This document shows, piece by piece, positions 9,017 to 17,174 of a stretch of 42,742 bases of DNA. Every line of letters begins with the position of its first letter. The first letter of the stretch is position 1. The translations under genes were made by a program, and so were the position numbers. The notes beneath the pieces are model-generated. The model saw only the letters and a list, made by a program, of their open reading frames with translations. It was not told where the DNA came from and did not search any database. The DNA comes from a virus. The stretch lies in IMG/VR virus record IMGVR_UViG_3300038701_001426, positions 1 to 42,742 of that record; one strand, given 5' to 3'.

Positions 9017-9025
9017 GCTGTTCTC

Positions 9026-10678
9026 CTATGCTTCCACGAGGCCGGCCTTGTTCGCCGCCCCCGCCGCCTTGTCGGCAAATTCACCCGCCGCAGCCAGTGC
9101 CTGCATTTCCTGCGCGGCCTGCTGTTCCTCGGCGCGTCTCTGTCTCATCGCCGCCACTTCATCCGCGCTGTTCACGATGACATGCGGCAATCCTTCAGCC
9201 TCGGCTTCGAACTGGCCGAGCGCATCGAAGTTCACCGAATCCGCGATATCCGGGCGCTGGAGCACCGTGGCGCGTTCGATCTGGCGGTTGGCCCATTCCG
9301 CCGCCGCCGCCGCTTCGATCTGCTGGCGCACACGTTTGACCGGGCTTTCGTATTCGAACTGCACCCGCTGGCCTTGCAGGGATTCGGGGATTTCCGGCAA
9401 TGCACCGGGCCTGCGAAGCATGACCTGGAAAGCACGTTCCACCATCGGGGCCGTGTAGTCCGATTCCAGCCGCCCGAAGACCGGGCCGATTTCCCGCAGG
9501 AATTCCTCGCGGCGCTGGTACACCTCCGCCGCCGTCATTTCCGGGCCGTCAACAGGCAGGTTCAGCACGTTACGGAAGAACGCGGCAAAGACCTGCTGGC
9601 GCATATCCTGCTGCATATCCCGCGTCAGCGGCATGTTCGATCCGGTATCCAGCGGGAAGAACGGATTGCCCCGCACCGCCATCGCCGTTTCAACATCGTA
9701 ATAGGCCAGCCCGCCGGGGAATGTGTTCGGCGTATCGAAACTGCCATCGTTCGGCGCCATCAGGGGCGGATCGGCGGCGCGTTGCCCGGCAATCAGAAGG
9801 GTCTCACCCATTGCTTGCAGCGTATTGGCATCCGGCAGGGCGATCATGCCCGGCGAGCGCCCGTAATCCTCACCGCTCGACGTATCCCAACGCGGCACGG
9901 CAAAGGGGAATTCGTGGAACCCGCCCGCCGTAATCTCGTGCTGCGCGTCAACCTCGATCCAGTTATCGGTGTAGGGCAGGTTCTTCGCGAAAAACGCACC
10001 CCTCACCGCTTCCTCGCGGGGTACGATCGACCGCAACAGGGTAATCTTCTCGTCGAGTTCGTTCGCCGCGATCTTCTCGCGCGTCGCATCGCTGAACACA
10101 CCCGTGCCGAGCCGCTCGAACCGCGCCATAGCCTGGCGGATGGTGTCGTGGTATTCGCGGTACAACCCGTCCGCCGTGCCTTCCTCGTTAAAGAAGACCG
10201 TCGCATCCTTCAGGTGGACCGACTGGAACAGCAAATGGTTGCGTTTTCGTCCTTCGCCAATGAACAGGGGAGCCGTACCGAACACCACAAGATCGAGATC
10301 GGCCTCGCCGGTCGCCTGCCGGAACCGTGCGCGGGGGTCTTCGAACGCATCCCGCAGCCCGGATTCGGCATCGGCAAGCCAGTTCTGGATTTCGTCGCTC
10401 TTTTCCAGCCTGTCACTGTCAAGGCGTATCGAGAAGTTATCGCGCCCTTCCGGCCGCAACAGCCCGGCTATGGCATTTGCCAGCCCTCTCGCCGCCTGGA
10501 GAGGCGTGCCGTCGAAAATGTCTTCTGTACGGCTTTCACCGTTGATCTGCGTGGTGTTGAACCCGAGACGGCGCGGCAGCATGACCCGCGCGAGATCGTC
10601 CCAGTGGTTTGCCCATACGCCACGGTTATCGCGCAGCTTCTTCCAGCGGCGGATTTCGTTGGCGGCGCGTTCATTCAT
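9026..10678 (-). CDS. portal protein (T7-type head-tail connector)
   Basis: 550 aa, the usual size for the T7 gp8 family. The N-terminus (IRRWKKLRDNRGVWANHWDD ... MLPRR) and 'SRTEDIFDGTPLQAARGLA' are hallmarks of the 'head to tail connecting' family; the body has the wing, stem and crown alternation expected of a dodecameric ring. The last 100 residues are Ala/Glu-rich helices like the crown/barrel. It forms the DNA channel at one vertex, docks the terminase, and later the tail tubular protein. Its ATG overlaps the preceding small gene as ATGA. Confidence 0.9.
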   Translation of the reverse strand: MNERAANEIRRWKKLRDNRGVWANHWDDLARVMLPRRLGFNTTQINGESRTEDIFDGTPLQAARGLANAIAGLLRPEGRDNFSIRLDSDRLEKSDEIQNWLADAESGLRDAFEDPRARFRQATGEADLDLVVFGTAPLFIGEGRKRNHLLFQSVHLKDATVFFNEEGTADGLYREYHDTIRQAMARFERLGTGVFSDATREKIAANELDEKITLLRSIVPREEAVRGAFFAKNLPYTDNWIEVDAQHEITAGGFHEFPFAVPRWDTSSGEDYGRSPGMIALPDANTLQAMGETLLIAGQRAADPPLMAPNDGSFDTPNTFPGGLAYYDVETAMAVRGNPFFPLDTGSNMPLTRDMQQDMRQQVFAAFFRNVLNLPVDGPEMTAAEVYQRREEFLREIGPVFGRLESDYTAPMVERAFQVMLRRPGALPEIPESLQGQRVQFEYESPVKRVRQQIEAAAAAEWANRQIERATVLQRPDIADSVNFDALGQFEAEAEGLPHVIVNSADEVAAMRQRRAEEQQAAQEMQALAAAGEFADKAAGAANKAGLVEA

Positions 10679-10842
10679 GACAGTAACGACTTCCTGGCAT
10701 TGGAACCGGGCAGTTTTTCACTGATCGAATCCAGTTTCTTTTTCGGGTCGGTCTCCATCAATTCCTTGGGACTCGGCAGGGGACTCGACTTCCCGCCGAA
10801 CATCTTTCCGGGATCAAGGATATTGCCGATACCGCCGTTCAT
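10675..10842 (-). CDS. 55-aa small protein upstream of the portal gene
   Basis: The ATG at 10842 overlaps the upstream stop (ATGA), and the stop overlaps the portal start (ATGA). The product begins MNGGIGNILDPGKMFGG, is Lys/Ser/Pro-rich and ends in a short helix. Similar 'gly-rich, then KMFGG' peptides occur before portal genes of related phages, as I recall, but I cannot name a family. The double start/stop overlap supports translation. Confidence 0.7.
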   Translation of the reverse strand: MNGGIGNILDPGKMFGGKSSPLPSPKELMETDPKKKLDSISEKLPGSNARKSLLS

Positions 10843-11075
10843 TCGCCGAGCATCCTTGCTGCGCGGGCCTCGGGACGGGCCACGGAGCCTAGTTCGTCCT
10901 CGACACCGCTGCCCGATGTCAGGATGCTGGCCCGGCGGCCCTTGCGGCGGAGTTCGGATTTGCGCTGGTTCTTCTTCGCCTCGGCAATGGCCGGGTCTTC
11001 CTGTGTCGGCAGCGGGGCGAGCGGGGCCGGCGCGGGTGCGCCGCCACCAAAGCCGGGCAGAATGTTATGTTTCAT
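10839..11075 (-). CDS. small Pro-rich then basic phage protein
   Basis: 78 aa from ATG 11075, with GAGGAA about 6 nt upstream (an upstream in-frame start at 11123 has none). The N-terminus is Gly/Pro/Ala-rich (PGFGGGAPAPAPLAPLP), followed by a charged helix and the sequence 'RRKGRRASILTSG', which recurs in small phage proteins located before portals. Function unknown; the basic segment could touch DNA or the terminase-portal complex. Confidence 0.75.
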   Translation of the reverse strand: MKHNILPGFGGGAPAPAPLAPLPTQEDPAIAEAKKNQRKSELRRKGRRASILTSGSGVEDELGSVARPEARAARMLGE

Positions 11076-11431
11076 GTTTCGTTCCTCAAATGCCGATAGA
11101 GTTGCCACGGCGTTACCGCACATGACCGAATGCAGAGCATGGCCTTGACCATGCCGACGCAGTTACGCAGGATGAACGGGCTTGGCACCGGTTCCTGCCG
11201 CTGTTTCGTTTCAATGACCGTGCAGCCCTGTTCGCGGTAGAACTCCGCAAGATCGAAGCCGTCAGATTGCGTGACGTAAGCCACCTTCGGCACGCCCTTT
11301 TCGCCGTCGATACGCAGCCAGATTCCATCGTTCTCAACGCACGCAAAGCAGTGCCAGAAGCCCGGCTTCATGAACCGGCTCAGGGGGTGCGCTCCGTCGA
11401 TGTTGTCGTGAAAGACAACCAAAGCCCGCAT
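11072..11431 (-). CDS. conserved phage protein, unknown function
   Basis: 119 aa from ATG 11431; an alternative TTG at 11437 would overlap the upstream stop. Mixed alpha/beta. Notable segments are VVFHDNIDGAHPLSRFMK, the aromatic 'PGFWHCFACVENDGIWLRID' and a Cys-rich C-terminus. The layout resembles a small papain-like or chaperone-like fold, but I do not see a reliable catalytic set. It sits in the terminase-to-portal interval, where accessory packaging genes lie. Confidence 0.7.
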   Translation of the reverse strand: MRALVVFHDNIDGAHPLSRFMKPGFWHCFACVENDGIWLRIDGEKGVPKVAYVTQSDGFDLAEFYREQGCTVIETKQRQEPVPSPFILRNCVGMVKAMLCIRSCAVTPWQLYRHLRNET

Positions 11432-11433
11432 GG

Positions 11434-11895
11434 TCAATGAACCGTGTGACCGTCCACAGCCCGCCGGATGGCGTCTAGCGCCGCTTCGGGGCCGAGTTCC
11501 TCGATCATGTCATCGCATTCCATGTCGGTGAGGATTTGGCCTGCGTTCGCTTCCGCGTGCGCTTTCCGCGTGATGGCCCGCAACCGGGCGAGGTCCAGCG
11601 TGTCCAGGTCGCCGACGAAACGCCGGCTGCTCAGAACAAAAACCTGTCCGGTCAGGTCCGCCTCGACAATCAGCAGCCGCACGTTCGGCCCATGTATGTG
11701 GTCCGGCACTTCCGGCACACGGGGATCCGAATGCGGGGCGAGTTCCTCGAACCTCGGCGCCCCATGCACAAAGCCCTTTTCCTCGCACAGTTCGTCAATG
11801 CCCTCGATCACCTGCGACCGGTAATCCTCGATCATGGCCGGGGTCTCCCTGCCCGTCAGCCAGCAGCTATGATGTACGGTGTCTCCTGTTTTCAT
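11434..11895 (-). CDS. hypothetical protein of the packaging interval
   Basis: 153 aa; the ATG overlaps the upstream stop (TGATG). A second Met at residue 21 is possible. A central beta segment (VRLLIVEADLTGQVFVLSS) is followed by helices (DLARLRAITRKAHAEANAGQ) and an acidic end. No motif recognised. Confidence 0.7.
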   Translation of the reverse strand: MKTGDTVHHSCWLTGRETPAMIEDYRSQVIEGIDELCEEKGFVHGAPRFEELAPHSDPRVPEVPDHIHGPNVRLLIVEADLTGQVFVLSSRRFVGDLDTLDLARLRAITRKAHAEANAGQILTDMECDDMIEELGPEAALDAIRRAVDGHTVH

Positions 11896-12440
11896 CAGGC
11901 AGCCGCGCGTTTGATCGCGGCCAGCTTCTCCTCGTACTCGGTTTTGAGGGCTTCGGCCTCGGCAATCGCCTGCTTCGCATCGGATTCGCGATTGTCGGCG
12001 GCGATCTCCCGTGCGACCACGGCTTTCTCCCGGTCGGCGAGGACGCTTTCACGCTCCGCCGCCTCCGCTTCCATCTTTGCCTGTGTGTCTTTCAGTGCGC
12101 GTTCGCGCCGCTCCAGGTCCGCGCCCCCGTCCTCCAGGGCCGCCCTGCCGCGCTTGAGTTCCAGGGCAAACGCATCCGCTTCCTTGCGGAGCGCAGCCTC
12201 CCGCCGGTCCTGATCGATCGATGCAACATGAGCCTCATCAACAACCTTCGTCATTGCCTTAACGGCTTCGGTCGCCTCGTCACATGCCTTGCGGGCGGCC
12301 TGTTCCGTCTCCTGTAGCTTCTGGGCGGCGGCGAGGGCTTCCTTCCTGCCCTTCGCATCGGACATCAGCGCGAGAAGCGCCACAACGCCATCAACGCCGG
12401 ACTGGTCGGGCTTTGCGGGAATGTTCGGGGATTTCATCAT
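11895..12440 (-). CDS. long coiled-coil protein of the packaging interval
   Basis: 181 aa, almost entirely one charged alpha-helical coiled coil from residue 25 to the end (repeats such as AEAAERESVLADREKAVVAR), with one Cys at about 53. It resembles a structural rod or a scaffold/tether. Similar coiled-coil proteins occur between terminase and portal genes in some phages. Not an enzyme, judging from composition. Confidence 0.7.
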   Translation of the reverse strand: MMKSPNIPAKPDQSGVDGVVALLALMSDAKGRKEALAAAQKLQETEQAARKACDEATEAVKAMTKVVDEAHVASIDQDRREAALRKEADAFALELKRGRAALEDGGADLERRERALKDTQAKMEAEAAERESVLADREKAVVAREIAADNRESDAKQAIAEAEALKTEYEEKLAAIKRAAA

Positions 12441-12443
12441 GGC

Positions 12444-12740
12444 TCAAGTCCTCTGGATCACGGCGATCTTGTGGCCGCTTTCAATGTCGAAATACTCGGG
12501 ATTCTCCGCGCCCATCATCCGGCCTTCGGAACCGTCTGCAACGGCGGTAGGGTCTTCACCCCACGTCACCCACGCCTTCGTGTCGCAGATGATGCGGACC
12601 CGGCGGCGCTTCCTGTCAGCCGACGCAATCTCTGCGGTCTGTGCGCTTGTGCCGCTGATCGCGACCGTGGCTTCCTGTATCGGATCGCCGAGCGCGACTT
12701 CCGCCGCCGTTTCCCATACCGTGAATTGCAGTGTTGCCAT
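12444..12740 (-). CDS. small beta-rich protein, possibly virion-associated
   Basis: 98 aa, with predicted beta strands throughout (LQFTVWETAAEV ... RRVRIICDTKAWVTWGED) and a C-terminal 'YFDIESGHKIAVIQRT'. The pattern looks like a small beta-sandwich such as a decoration or joining protein. Family not recognised. It starts 4 nt after the next gene on the 5' side and ends 3 nt before the coiled-coil gene. Confidence 0.7.
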   Translation of the reverse strand: MATLQFTVWETAAEVALGDPIQEATVAISGTSAQTAEIASADRKRRRVRIICDTKAWVTWGEDPTAVADGSEGRMMGAENPEYFDIESGHKIAVIQRT

Positions 12741-12742
12741 GT

Positions 12743-12940
12743 TTACCTCATCATCCTGCCGACGTTGCGCCGCAGTCCTTCAATAATCGTGGTTTCGTCA
12801 TCGCCCGCCGCCGCAATGGCAGGCAGGAAAACGCCCTGTAGTCCCAATATGTCCAGATACCCGCCATCGGCCCCGACAGACGGCGTGGCCCCGAGCCAAA
12901 CACCGGTCAGCTCGAAAACCTCGCGAAAACCGCCAGCCAT
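12743..12940 (-). CDS. 65-aa hypothetical protein
   Basis: Short protein, N-terminal half hydrophobic and aromatic (VFELTGVWLGATPSV), C-terminus basic (GLRRNVGRMMR). It lies snugly between genes with 2-11 nt gaps, which supports translation. No function suggested. Confidence 0.6.
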   Translation of the reverse strand: MAGGFREVFELTGVWLGATPSVGADGGYLDILGLQGVFLPAIAAAGDDETTIIEGLRRNVGRMMR

Positions 12941-12951
12941 CAGTCAGCCCT

Positions 12952-13218
12952 CTAACCCCGCCACCTGTGCGGGTTGTATGTGTGGTTCGTCTCTGCCGGC
13001 CGCCGGGCTATCCGGCTTTGCAGGCTGTTCGGGTCCGCGTGTAGCGATTGCCCTGCCCTGCGCTCGGCGATGTATTCCGTCAGCGTTTCCGCCGTCCAGC
13101 CGTTCCGCTTTTCCTCGTCGGTCGGCTCGATTAGTTCCTGTGTCTTGTCCGCATAGTCGCGGATATCATCCAGCTCATCCGCCAGTTGGTCCGATAGGCT
13201 TGGGAATTCCTCATCCAT
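12952..13218 (-). CDS. small acidic protein sharing the TerL C-terminal peptide
   Basis: 88 aa, acidic helices first, ending in 'ETNHTYNPHRWRG'. The terminase large subunit just upstream ends in the near-copy 'RTNNRYNPHRRHG'. Its ATG lies inside the last codons of terL (8-bp overlap). The shared tail could be a partial duplication or a common docking peptide. Otherwise unrecognised. Confidence 0.7.
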   Translation of the reverse strand: MDEEFPSLSDQLADELDDIRDYADKTQELIEPTDEEKRNGWTAETLTEYIAERRAGQSLHADPNSLQSRIARRPAETNHTYNPHRWRG

Positions 13219-14755
13219 GGCGGCGATGCGGGTTGTATCGGTTGTTCGTGCGTGTCGGGCGAGGCCGTGTCGGTTTTCGATCCGGCCTCATCGTCGTAAG
13301 CATCCGACCGAACAGGCTTAAAACATCCACCTGGTCGTCATTGCGGCCATTGGGGAATGCCAGCAATTCCGCGACCAGGTCCTTTGTCCAAGGCGCGTTT
13401 TTTGGGAGATAAACCTTTCCCTGCCCCATCCTGCCTCTGATTGATTGCGCCCGCTGCACCTTGTCGCCAACCGTTGGGAACTTCTCACGCACCACCGACA
13501 CCGACATTTCCTTGCCGCGCTTATCGATGAATGGCCCCAATGTCTTCTCTATCTGGGCTTTGTCTTCACCCCAACGCACCGGGCGCCACTGCTTTGCCAT
13601 ATCAGCCCACGCATCAACCCCCTTATCTGGGCTGACCTGCGCTCGCCACCAATCCAGAAGATACAAGTCCTCGTTTGGGTCTATCCCCGCTATCCCGTGG
13701 ACGGTGTAATCTCCCGCACCATCCGACACAGCGTAATCACTGGCGCCGTAAAACCGCAGCGAGTCCATGTTCGGCGGCGTGTCATACCAACGCATCATTT
13801 CGTCGGTAAACAATATCCCGCCATCTGGCGCGGGCCTCTGTTGATAAAGCGCAGCCCAGTTTCTTGAGTCCTGTGTCCGCCGCTCTTGCTCCCAGTGCTC
13901 CACGGAAAACCATTCCGTCCAGAGCCACTCTCCGGGGGCGCGACCGATCGGGTCATCTTCCCGCTCTGCCTCGGCCGGCACGTTGATGACGTACCAATTC
14001 TCATCATCCTGCGCCCGGATCCACCCCGAAGCACCGTCATAATCTTCCGGCAAGATGCGGCCCGCCAGGTCTTCCTCATGCCACCGGGTCAGGATGAGAA
14101 TAATAAACCCGTTGGGCTTCAGGCGCGTTCGAAGGGACGACTTGTATTCGTTCCATGTCTTATCACGGATCGTCTCGCTATCAGCCTCCTCGCGACCCTT
14201 GATCGGGTCGTCAATAATAACGCCGTCGGCCCGATTACCCGTTATGCCCGACAGTATCCCGCCGGACATATACGTTGCGCCGTTCGTTATCGACCAATCA
14301 TCTACCGCCGCGTTATCCCCGACGAGCCGACACCCCATCACGTCCTCAAACTCAGGGCTGCGAACAATCTGCCTGCACTTGCGCCCGAACTTCTTGGCCA
14401 AGTCAGACCCGTATGATGTTGCGATGATGTTTTTTCCGGGGTTACGCCCCATGTACCAGGTCGGAAACGTCACGCTGGAATATGTCGATTTCGCAGAACC
14501 CGGCGGCATAAAAACCATCAAACGCCGGATTTCGCCGCGCTCCACCTTCTCCAGAACATCGTTCAGCACGATATGGTGCGCCGCTGGCGTTACCTTATCG
14601 GGGTAAAACGCCTCGCAATCCTCGCTCGGATCCATCGGGGCGCCGGGTATGTCGATATACTTACAATACTGGTTCAGACTATCTCTGGCCGCGTTCGCTC
14701 GCTTGCGTTCTAACAGGAGAACCTTCTCCCGCTTCTCATCCAAGGTAAGGGCCAC
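13211..14755 (-). CDS. terL: terminase large subunit
   Basis: 514 aa. The ATPase half has a Walker A-like 'PPGSAKST' (residues about 86-93), Walker B 'GVIIDDP' and a coupling 'LTRWHEEDLAGR' segment. The RNase H-like nuclease half has 'ASDYAV' (first Asp), 'EDKAQIEK' and the terminal 'NDDQVDVLS' Asp pair. It translocates DNA into the procapsid through the portal and cuts concatemers. It directly follows terS with a one-base overlap. The atypical Walker A (no first Gly-x4-Gly spacing) is normal for this group. The C-terminal peptide is repeated in the next gene. Confidence 0.93.
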   Translation of the reverse strand: MALTLDEKREKVLLLERKRANAARDSLNQYCKYIDIPGAPMDPSEDCEAFYPDKVTPAAHHIVLNDVLEKVERGEIRRLMVFMPPGSAKSTYSSVTFPTWYMGRNPGKNIIATSYGSDLAKKFGRKCRQIVRSPEFEDVMGCRLVGDNAAVDDWSITNGATYMSGGILSGITGNRADGVIIDDPIKGREEADSETIRDKTWNEYKSSLRTRLKPNGFIILILTRWHEEDLAGRILPEDYDGASGWIRAQDDENWYVINVPAEAEREDDPIGRAPGEWLWTEWFSVEHWEQERRTQDSRNWAALYQQRPAPDGGILFTDEMMRWYDTPPNMDSLRFYGASDYAVSDGAGDYTVHGIAGIDPNEDLYLLDWWRAQVSPDKGVDAWADMAKQWRPVRWGEDKAQIEKTLGPFIDKRGKEMSVSVVREKFPTVGDKVQRAQSIRGRMGQGKVYLPKNAPWTKDLVAELLAFPNGRNDDQVDVLSLFGRMLTTMRPDRKPTRPRPTRTNNRYNPHRRHG

Positions 14756-15234
14756 TAGCCACCCCTTGACTTCGCTTCCAGTTCAGCAAGGCGCTTGTCA
14801 ATTTCGGCCTCGCTCATACGGTGCACAATTTCGCCGTCGTGAACCACCGACACCGTATCCCCGTACTTTTTAGGCTGCATCTTGGACATCAGCCACTTAC
14901 GGTTATCTGACCTCAGCTTTGATCGCTGGATCGCCTCACCGTTCACCGTGTAACCAACAACCTCGCCTTCCGCGTTCTTGCGCTCCATCCAGTCGTTTGT
15001 TCCGTCATCAGAAATATCCAGCAGTTCTTCGGCCATGTAGAACACGCGAGCGTCACATGCCTGCGCGTATTGCTCCGAGAATTCCTGGTGTTTCGATAAC
15101 CAAAGGAAGATTGACGACATCGCGGGCATATCATCAGACCGCGCTATCTCTCTCACGCTCTGCCCGTCTGCGATACGGGCGCATATCTCTGCGGCCAGTT
15201 CAGGTGTGTAATCTGTCGGCCTTCCTGCCGGCAT
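14755..15234 (-). CDS. terS: terminase small subunit (Sf6-like)
   Basis: 159 aa. It begins 'PAGRPTDYTPELAAEICARI' followed by an HTH 'GQSVREIARSDDMPAMSSIFLWL', the classic opening of Sf6-type small terminases. The middle and C-terminal helices would form the ring oligomer ('WLMSKMQPKKYGDTVSV' is the family's closing motif). It recognises the packaging site and hands DNA to TerL. Confidence 0.92.
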   Translation of the reverse strand: MPAGRPTDYTPELAAEICARIADGQSVREIARSDDMPAMSSIFLWLSKHQEFSEQYAQACDARVFYMAEELLDISDDGTNDWMERKNAEGEVVGYTVNGEAIQRSKLRSDNRKWLMSKMQPKKYGDTVSVVHDGEIVHRMSEAEIDKRLAELEAKSRGG

Positions 15235-15638
15235 TACTCCGCCACCCCTACCCCACCACGTTCAAACCGGACAATCGCGCTGCAGCAATCAGCCCACACA
15301 GCGTCCGACTTGTAGACATGCAATTTCCCTGTCTTTGAACTGGTCAGTATCTCATATTCCTCGGACGGGCAAACCTTGCCTTGCAACACTAGTTCCAGTC
15401 TCTCGCCGCACCCCGGCCACCTCGACACTGTTACGAACAACGGATGCGGGTCATCGTCCTGCATTTCCCGCACCGTCGAGACCGATAGACTTGCAACCGA
15501 TATCATCGGATTCATCACCTCGTCGGCATATTCGAAAAAGCATTCCGCCAGCGTCTCAAAATAGATCTTTTGGTCGGACAACGGCCCGAAACTGTACCGG
15601 CTATCGAAAAAATCCCTAAACGTCTGCGGCTTGTTCAT
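15234..15638 (-). CDS. hypothetical protein upstream of terS
   Basis: 134 aa with no clear motif. Predicted alpha/beta, with a run of acidic and aromatic residues (FFEYADEVMNPMISVASL) and four Cys in the second half (PGCGERLE, KVCPSEE, ADCCSAIV) that are not arranged as a ribbon. It overlaps terS by one base and the upstream small gene by TAATG. Confidence 0.65.
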   Translation of the reverse strand: MNKPQTFRDFFDSRYSFGPLSDQKIYFETLAECFFEYADEVMNPMISVASLSVSTVREMQDDDPHPLFVTVSRWPGCGERLELVLQGKVCPSEEYEILTSSKTGKLHVYKSDAVWADCCSAIVRFERGGVGVAE

Positions 15639-15775
15639 TACTCCGCGCCCTCTATCCGTTTCCAGCGAATCCCGTGTTCTGCCTTCTCGATATCGATGCC
15701 GTTTGCCGCCAGGTCGGATGCGTCACCCGTTCTGGCTGCTTCCCGCACCATGCGTTCGATGTCTTCAGCGTTCAT
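15638..15775 (-). CDS. 45-aa small protein
   Basis: ATG at 15775, stop TAA at 15640-15638 overlapping the next start (TAATG). Mostly helical (MNAEDIERMVREAARTGD), with a basic-acidic end. Supported by the tight junctions only. Confidence 0.6.
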   Translation of the reverse strand: MNAEDIERMVREAARTGDASDLAANGIDIEKAEHGIRWKRIEGAE

Positions 15776-15779
15776 CGGA

Positions 15780-15935
15780 TCACCCATCAATAAACGTCAC
15801 GCCTTCCCACTTCCGGAACTCACAGGTAGGGTAAGGCTTTCTCAGCACCGTGTGACGCCACCATGAACGTATGCGCCAGGACAGAGGTATCCCGCGCTGC
15901 CATACGGCGCTGCGATGGTAGATGTATTCCGGCAT
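15780..15935 (-). CDS. 51-aa small basic aromatic protein
   Basis: ATG at 15935 with a strong GAGGAAAGGA ribosome site directly upstream. The protein is rich in Trp, Arg and Tyr (WQRGIPLSWRIRSWWRHTV). It is the first gene after the structured non-coding segment 15956-16169, so its mRNA leader is highly folded. Function unknown. Confidence 0.65.
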   Translation of the reverse strand: MPEYIYHRSAVWQRGIPLSWRIRSWWRHTVLRKPYPTCEFRKWEGVTFIDG

Positions 15936-15955
15936 ATCCTTTCCTCATATGTTAG

Positions 15956-16169
15956 AAACCACAGGGGCGGCGGGCCGATCCCTCTTTACAGATTTGCATG
16001 TGAGCGTGGTTCGCCCGGCTGCGCCGCCTGTGGAATGTCGTTATCTGCTACCCGGAGTCGAACCGGACTGGCGCGGGCCTCGTTTCCTAGCCGTAGCCCC
16101 GGCTTCAGGGAGTCGAACCCCAAGGCAGCCACACCGTGCTTGGACCCGCAGCACCGCCGCAGAATGGTG
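15956..16169 (-). other. structured non-coding segment with tRNA T-arm-like hairpins
   Basis: No gene fits here. On the minus strand there are two tRNA-like T-arms (loop TTCGACT with G..C closing, stems centred at 16114 and 16059), each flanked by a short outer stem (GGCT/AGCC and GCTA/TAGC). Upstream lies a nested hairpin GTGC/GCAC inside ACACC/GGTGT. Nearest the next gene is a long stem: CCACAGG (15959-15965) with CCTGTGG (16027-16033), extended by CGGCG/CGCCG past a 2-nt bulge. No complete cloverleaf or 5' acceptor strand could be built. It is either degenerate tRNA sequence or a folded leader or small RNA. Confidence 0.55.
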
Positions 16170-17174
16170 TCAGTTCGTATTGGCTTCAGTTATTGGATCG
16201 GCGCTCGCGTCTGTGGTAAGCGCCTGCGTGCCGAGTGCCGTTGTGTCGTTCGGCTCATACACGGTCAGCGTGCTACCGCTCACAGCGACACGGTTGACCA
16301 GTTTGGACACAGCTCCGGCGAGTGACCGGAACGCCTTCGTGTCACCATCCCCCGACGCCAGCGCCGTTGACAAAGACCGGCGGAGCACGAAGTCCGCTAT
16401 CGAGTTTTTCTGTGCATCGGAAAGCGCTACGCCATCCGTGCCTGTGTCTCCGAGGATCGACGCGACGTTGGTTACAAGCGTGTCCAGCTTCCCGTCCAGC
16501 GTCGTCCCCGTGTCCACGAGAATCGCGGCGATTTCCGTGTCGATATACCCCGCTATCGTGGATAGCTGCGTGTCGAGGTTCGCAGACGACATGCCCAGCG
16601 CCGAGCGCACACCGGCAGCGTCAAGTGGCGTGGTCGTGTTTGCGCCGTCCGTGCCGCGCATATCGGTATTCGCCGTCGTCGTATCCACCAAAACAACGCC
16701 CTGCACCTTGTTCGTGGCCGGGTCGTATCCGGCGTCTGCGAAGTCCTTCAGGTCGGTCAGAGACTGCGCATCACCACCAAGCTGCACAACGTTTGCACTC
16801 AGGTTCCCGGCCTTGATCAAAGCCAGAACACCGCCAGCACGTTCGATCGAGAACGCACCGACCCATGCATTGATAGTCGCGCCATCAACGGTCGTGCCTT
16901 CAATACGGACCGCGTATTCCGATCCTGTCGCGTAGTCCGCATGGGCGCTGGTGTCTATCGTGATTAGGTGGTTGCCGGTAATGCTGTCGAAGTCGATTGC
17001 AACCGTCGCACCGTCCGTTGCGATTTGTGTTGTCCCGCCATCTTTATGAACCTTGATATCTGCGTCAGCCAGGTTCGTAATTGTGACGGACGCCGACGGA
17101 TCGTCAGAACTGAACGTATTGAACGGCATCAGAACCGTATCGTCCTCGGCGAAGTCTCCGAAATAACTTATCAT
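16170..17174 (-). CDS. fibre-like virion protein
   Basis: 334 aa. The N-terminal 110 residues form a beta-sandwich (TITNLADADIKVHKDGGT ... YAVRIEGTTVDG), a pattern seen at the start of phage fibre or baseplate proteins. A low-complexity stretch follows with regular Leu/Ile spacing (SLTDLKDFADAG, LDTQLSTIAGYIDTEIAAIL) that would trimerise as a coiled coil. The C-terminus is a short beta tip (TLTVYEPNDTTALGTQAL). Probably a trimeric tail or head fibre that contacts the host. No enzymatic motif is visible. Confidence 0.65.
   Translation of the reverse strand: MISYFGDFAEDDTVLMPFNTFSSDDPSASVTITNLADADIKVHKDGGTTQIATDGATVAIDFDSITGNHLITIDTSAHADYATGSEYAVRIEGTTVDGATINAWVGAFSIERAGGVLALIKAGNLSANVVQLGGDAQSLTDLKDFADAGYDPATNKVQGVVLVDTTTANTDMRGTDGANTTTPLDAAGVRSALGMSSANLDTQLSTIAGYIDTEIAAILVDTGTTLDGKLDTLVTNVASILGDTGTDGVALSDAQKNSIADFVLRRSLSTALASGDGDTKAFRSLAGAVSKLVNRVAVSGSTLTVYEPNDTTALGTQALTTDASADPITEANTN

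Noticed and set aside
9002-11125. 707-codon plus-strand ORF opposite the portal gene
   Set aside because: Shadow frame of the portal and neighbouring genes; no recognisable domain and incompatible with the minus-strand operon.
15956-16169. Complete tRNA genes on the minus strand
   Set aside because: T-arms are good but no matching 5' acceptor strand, no anticodon arm in the right place.
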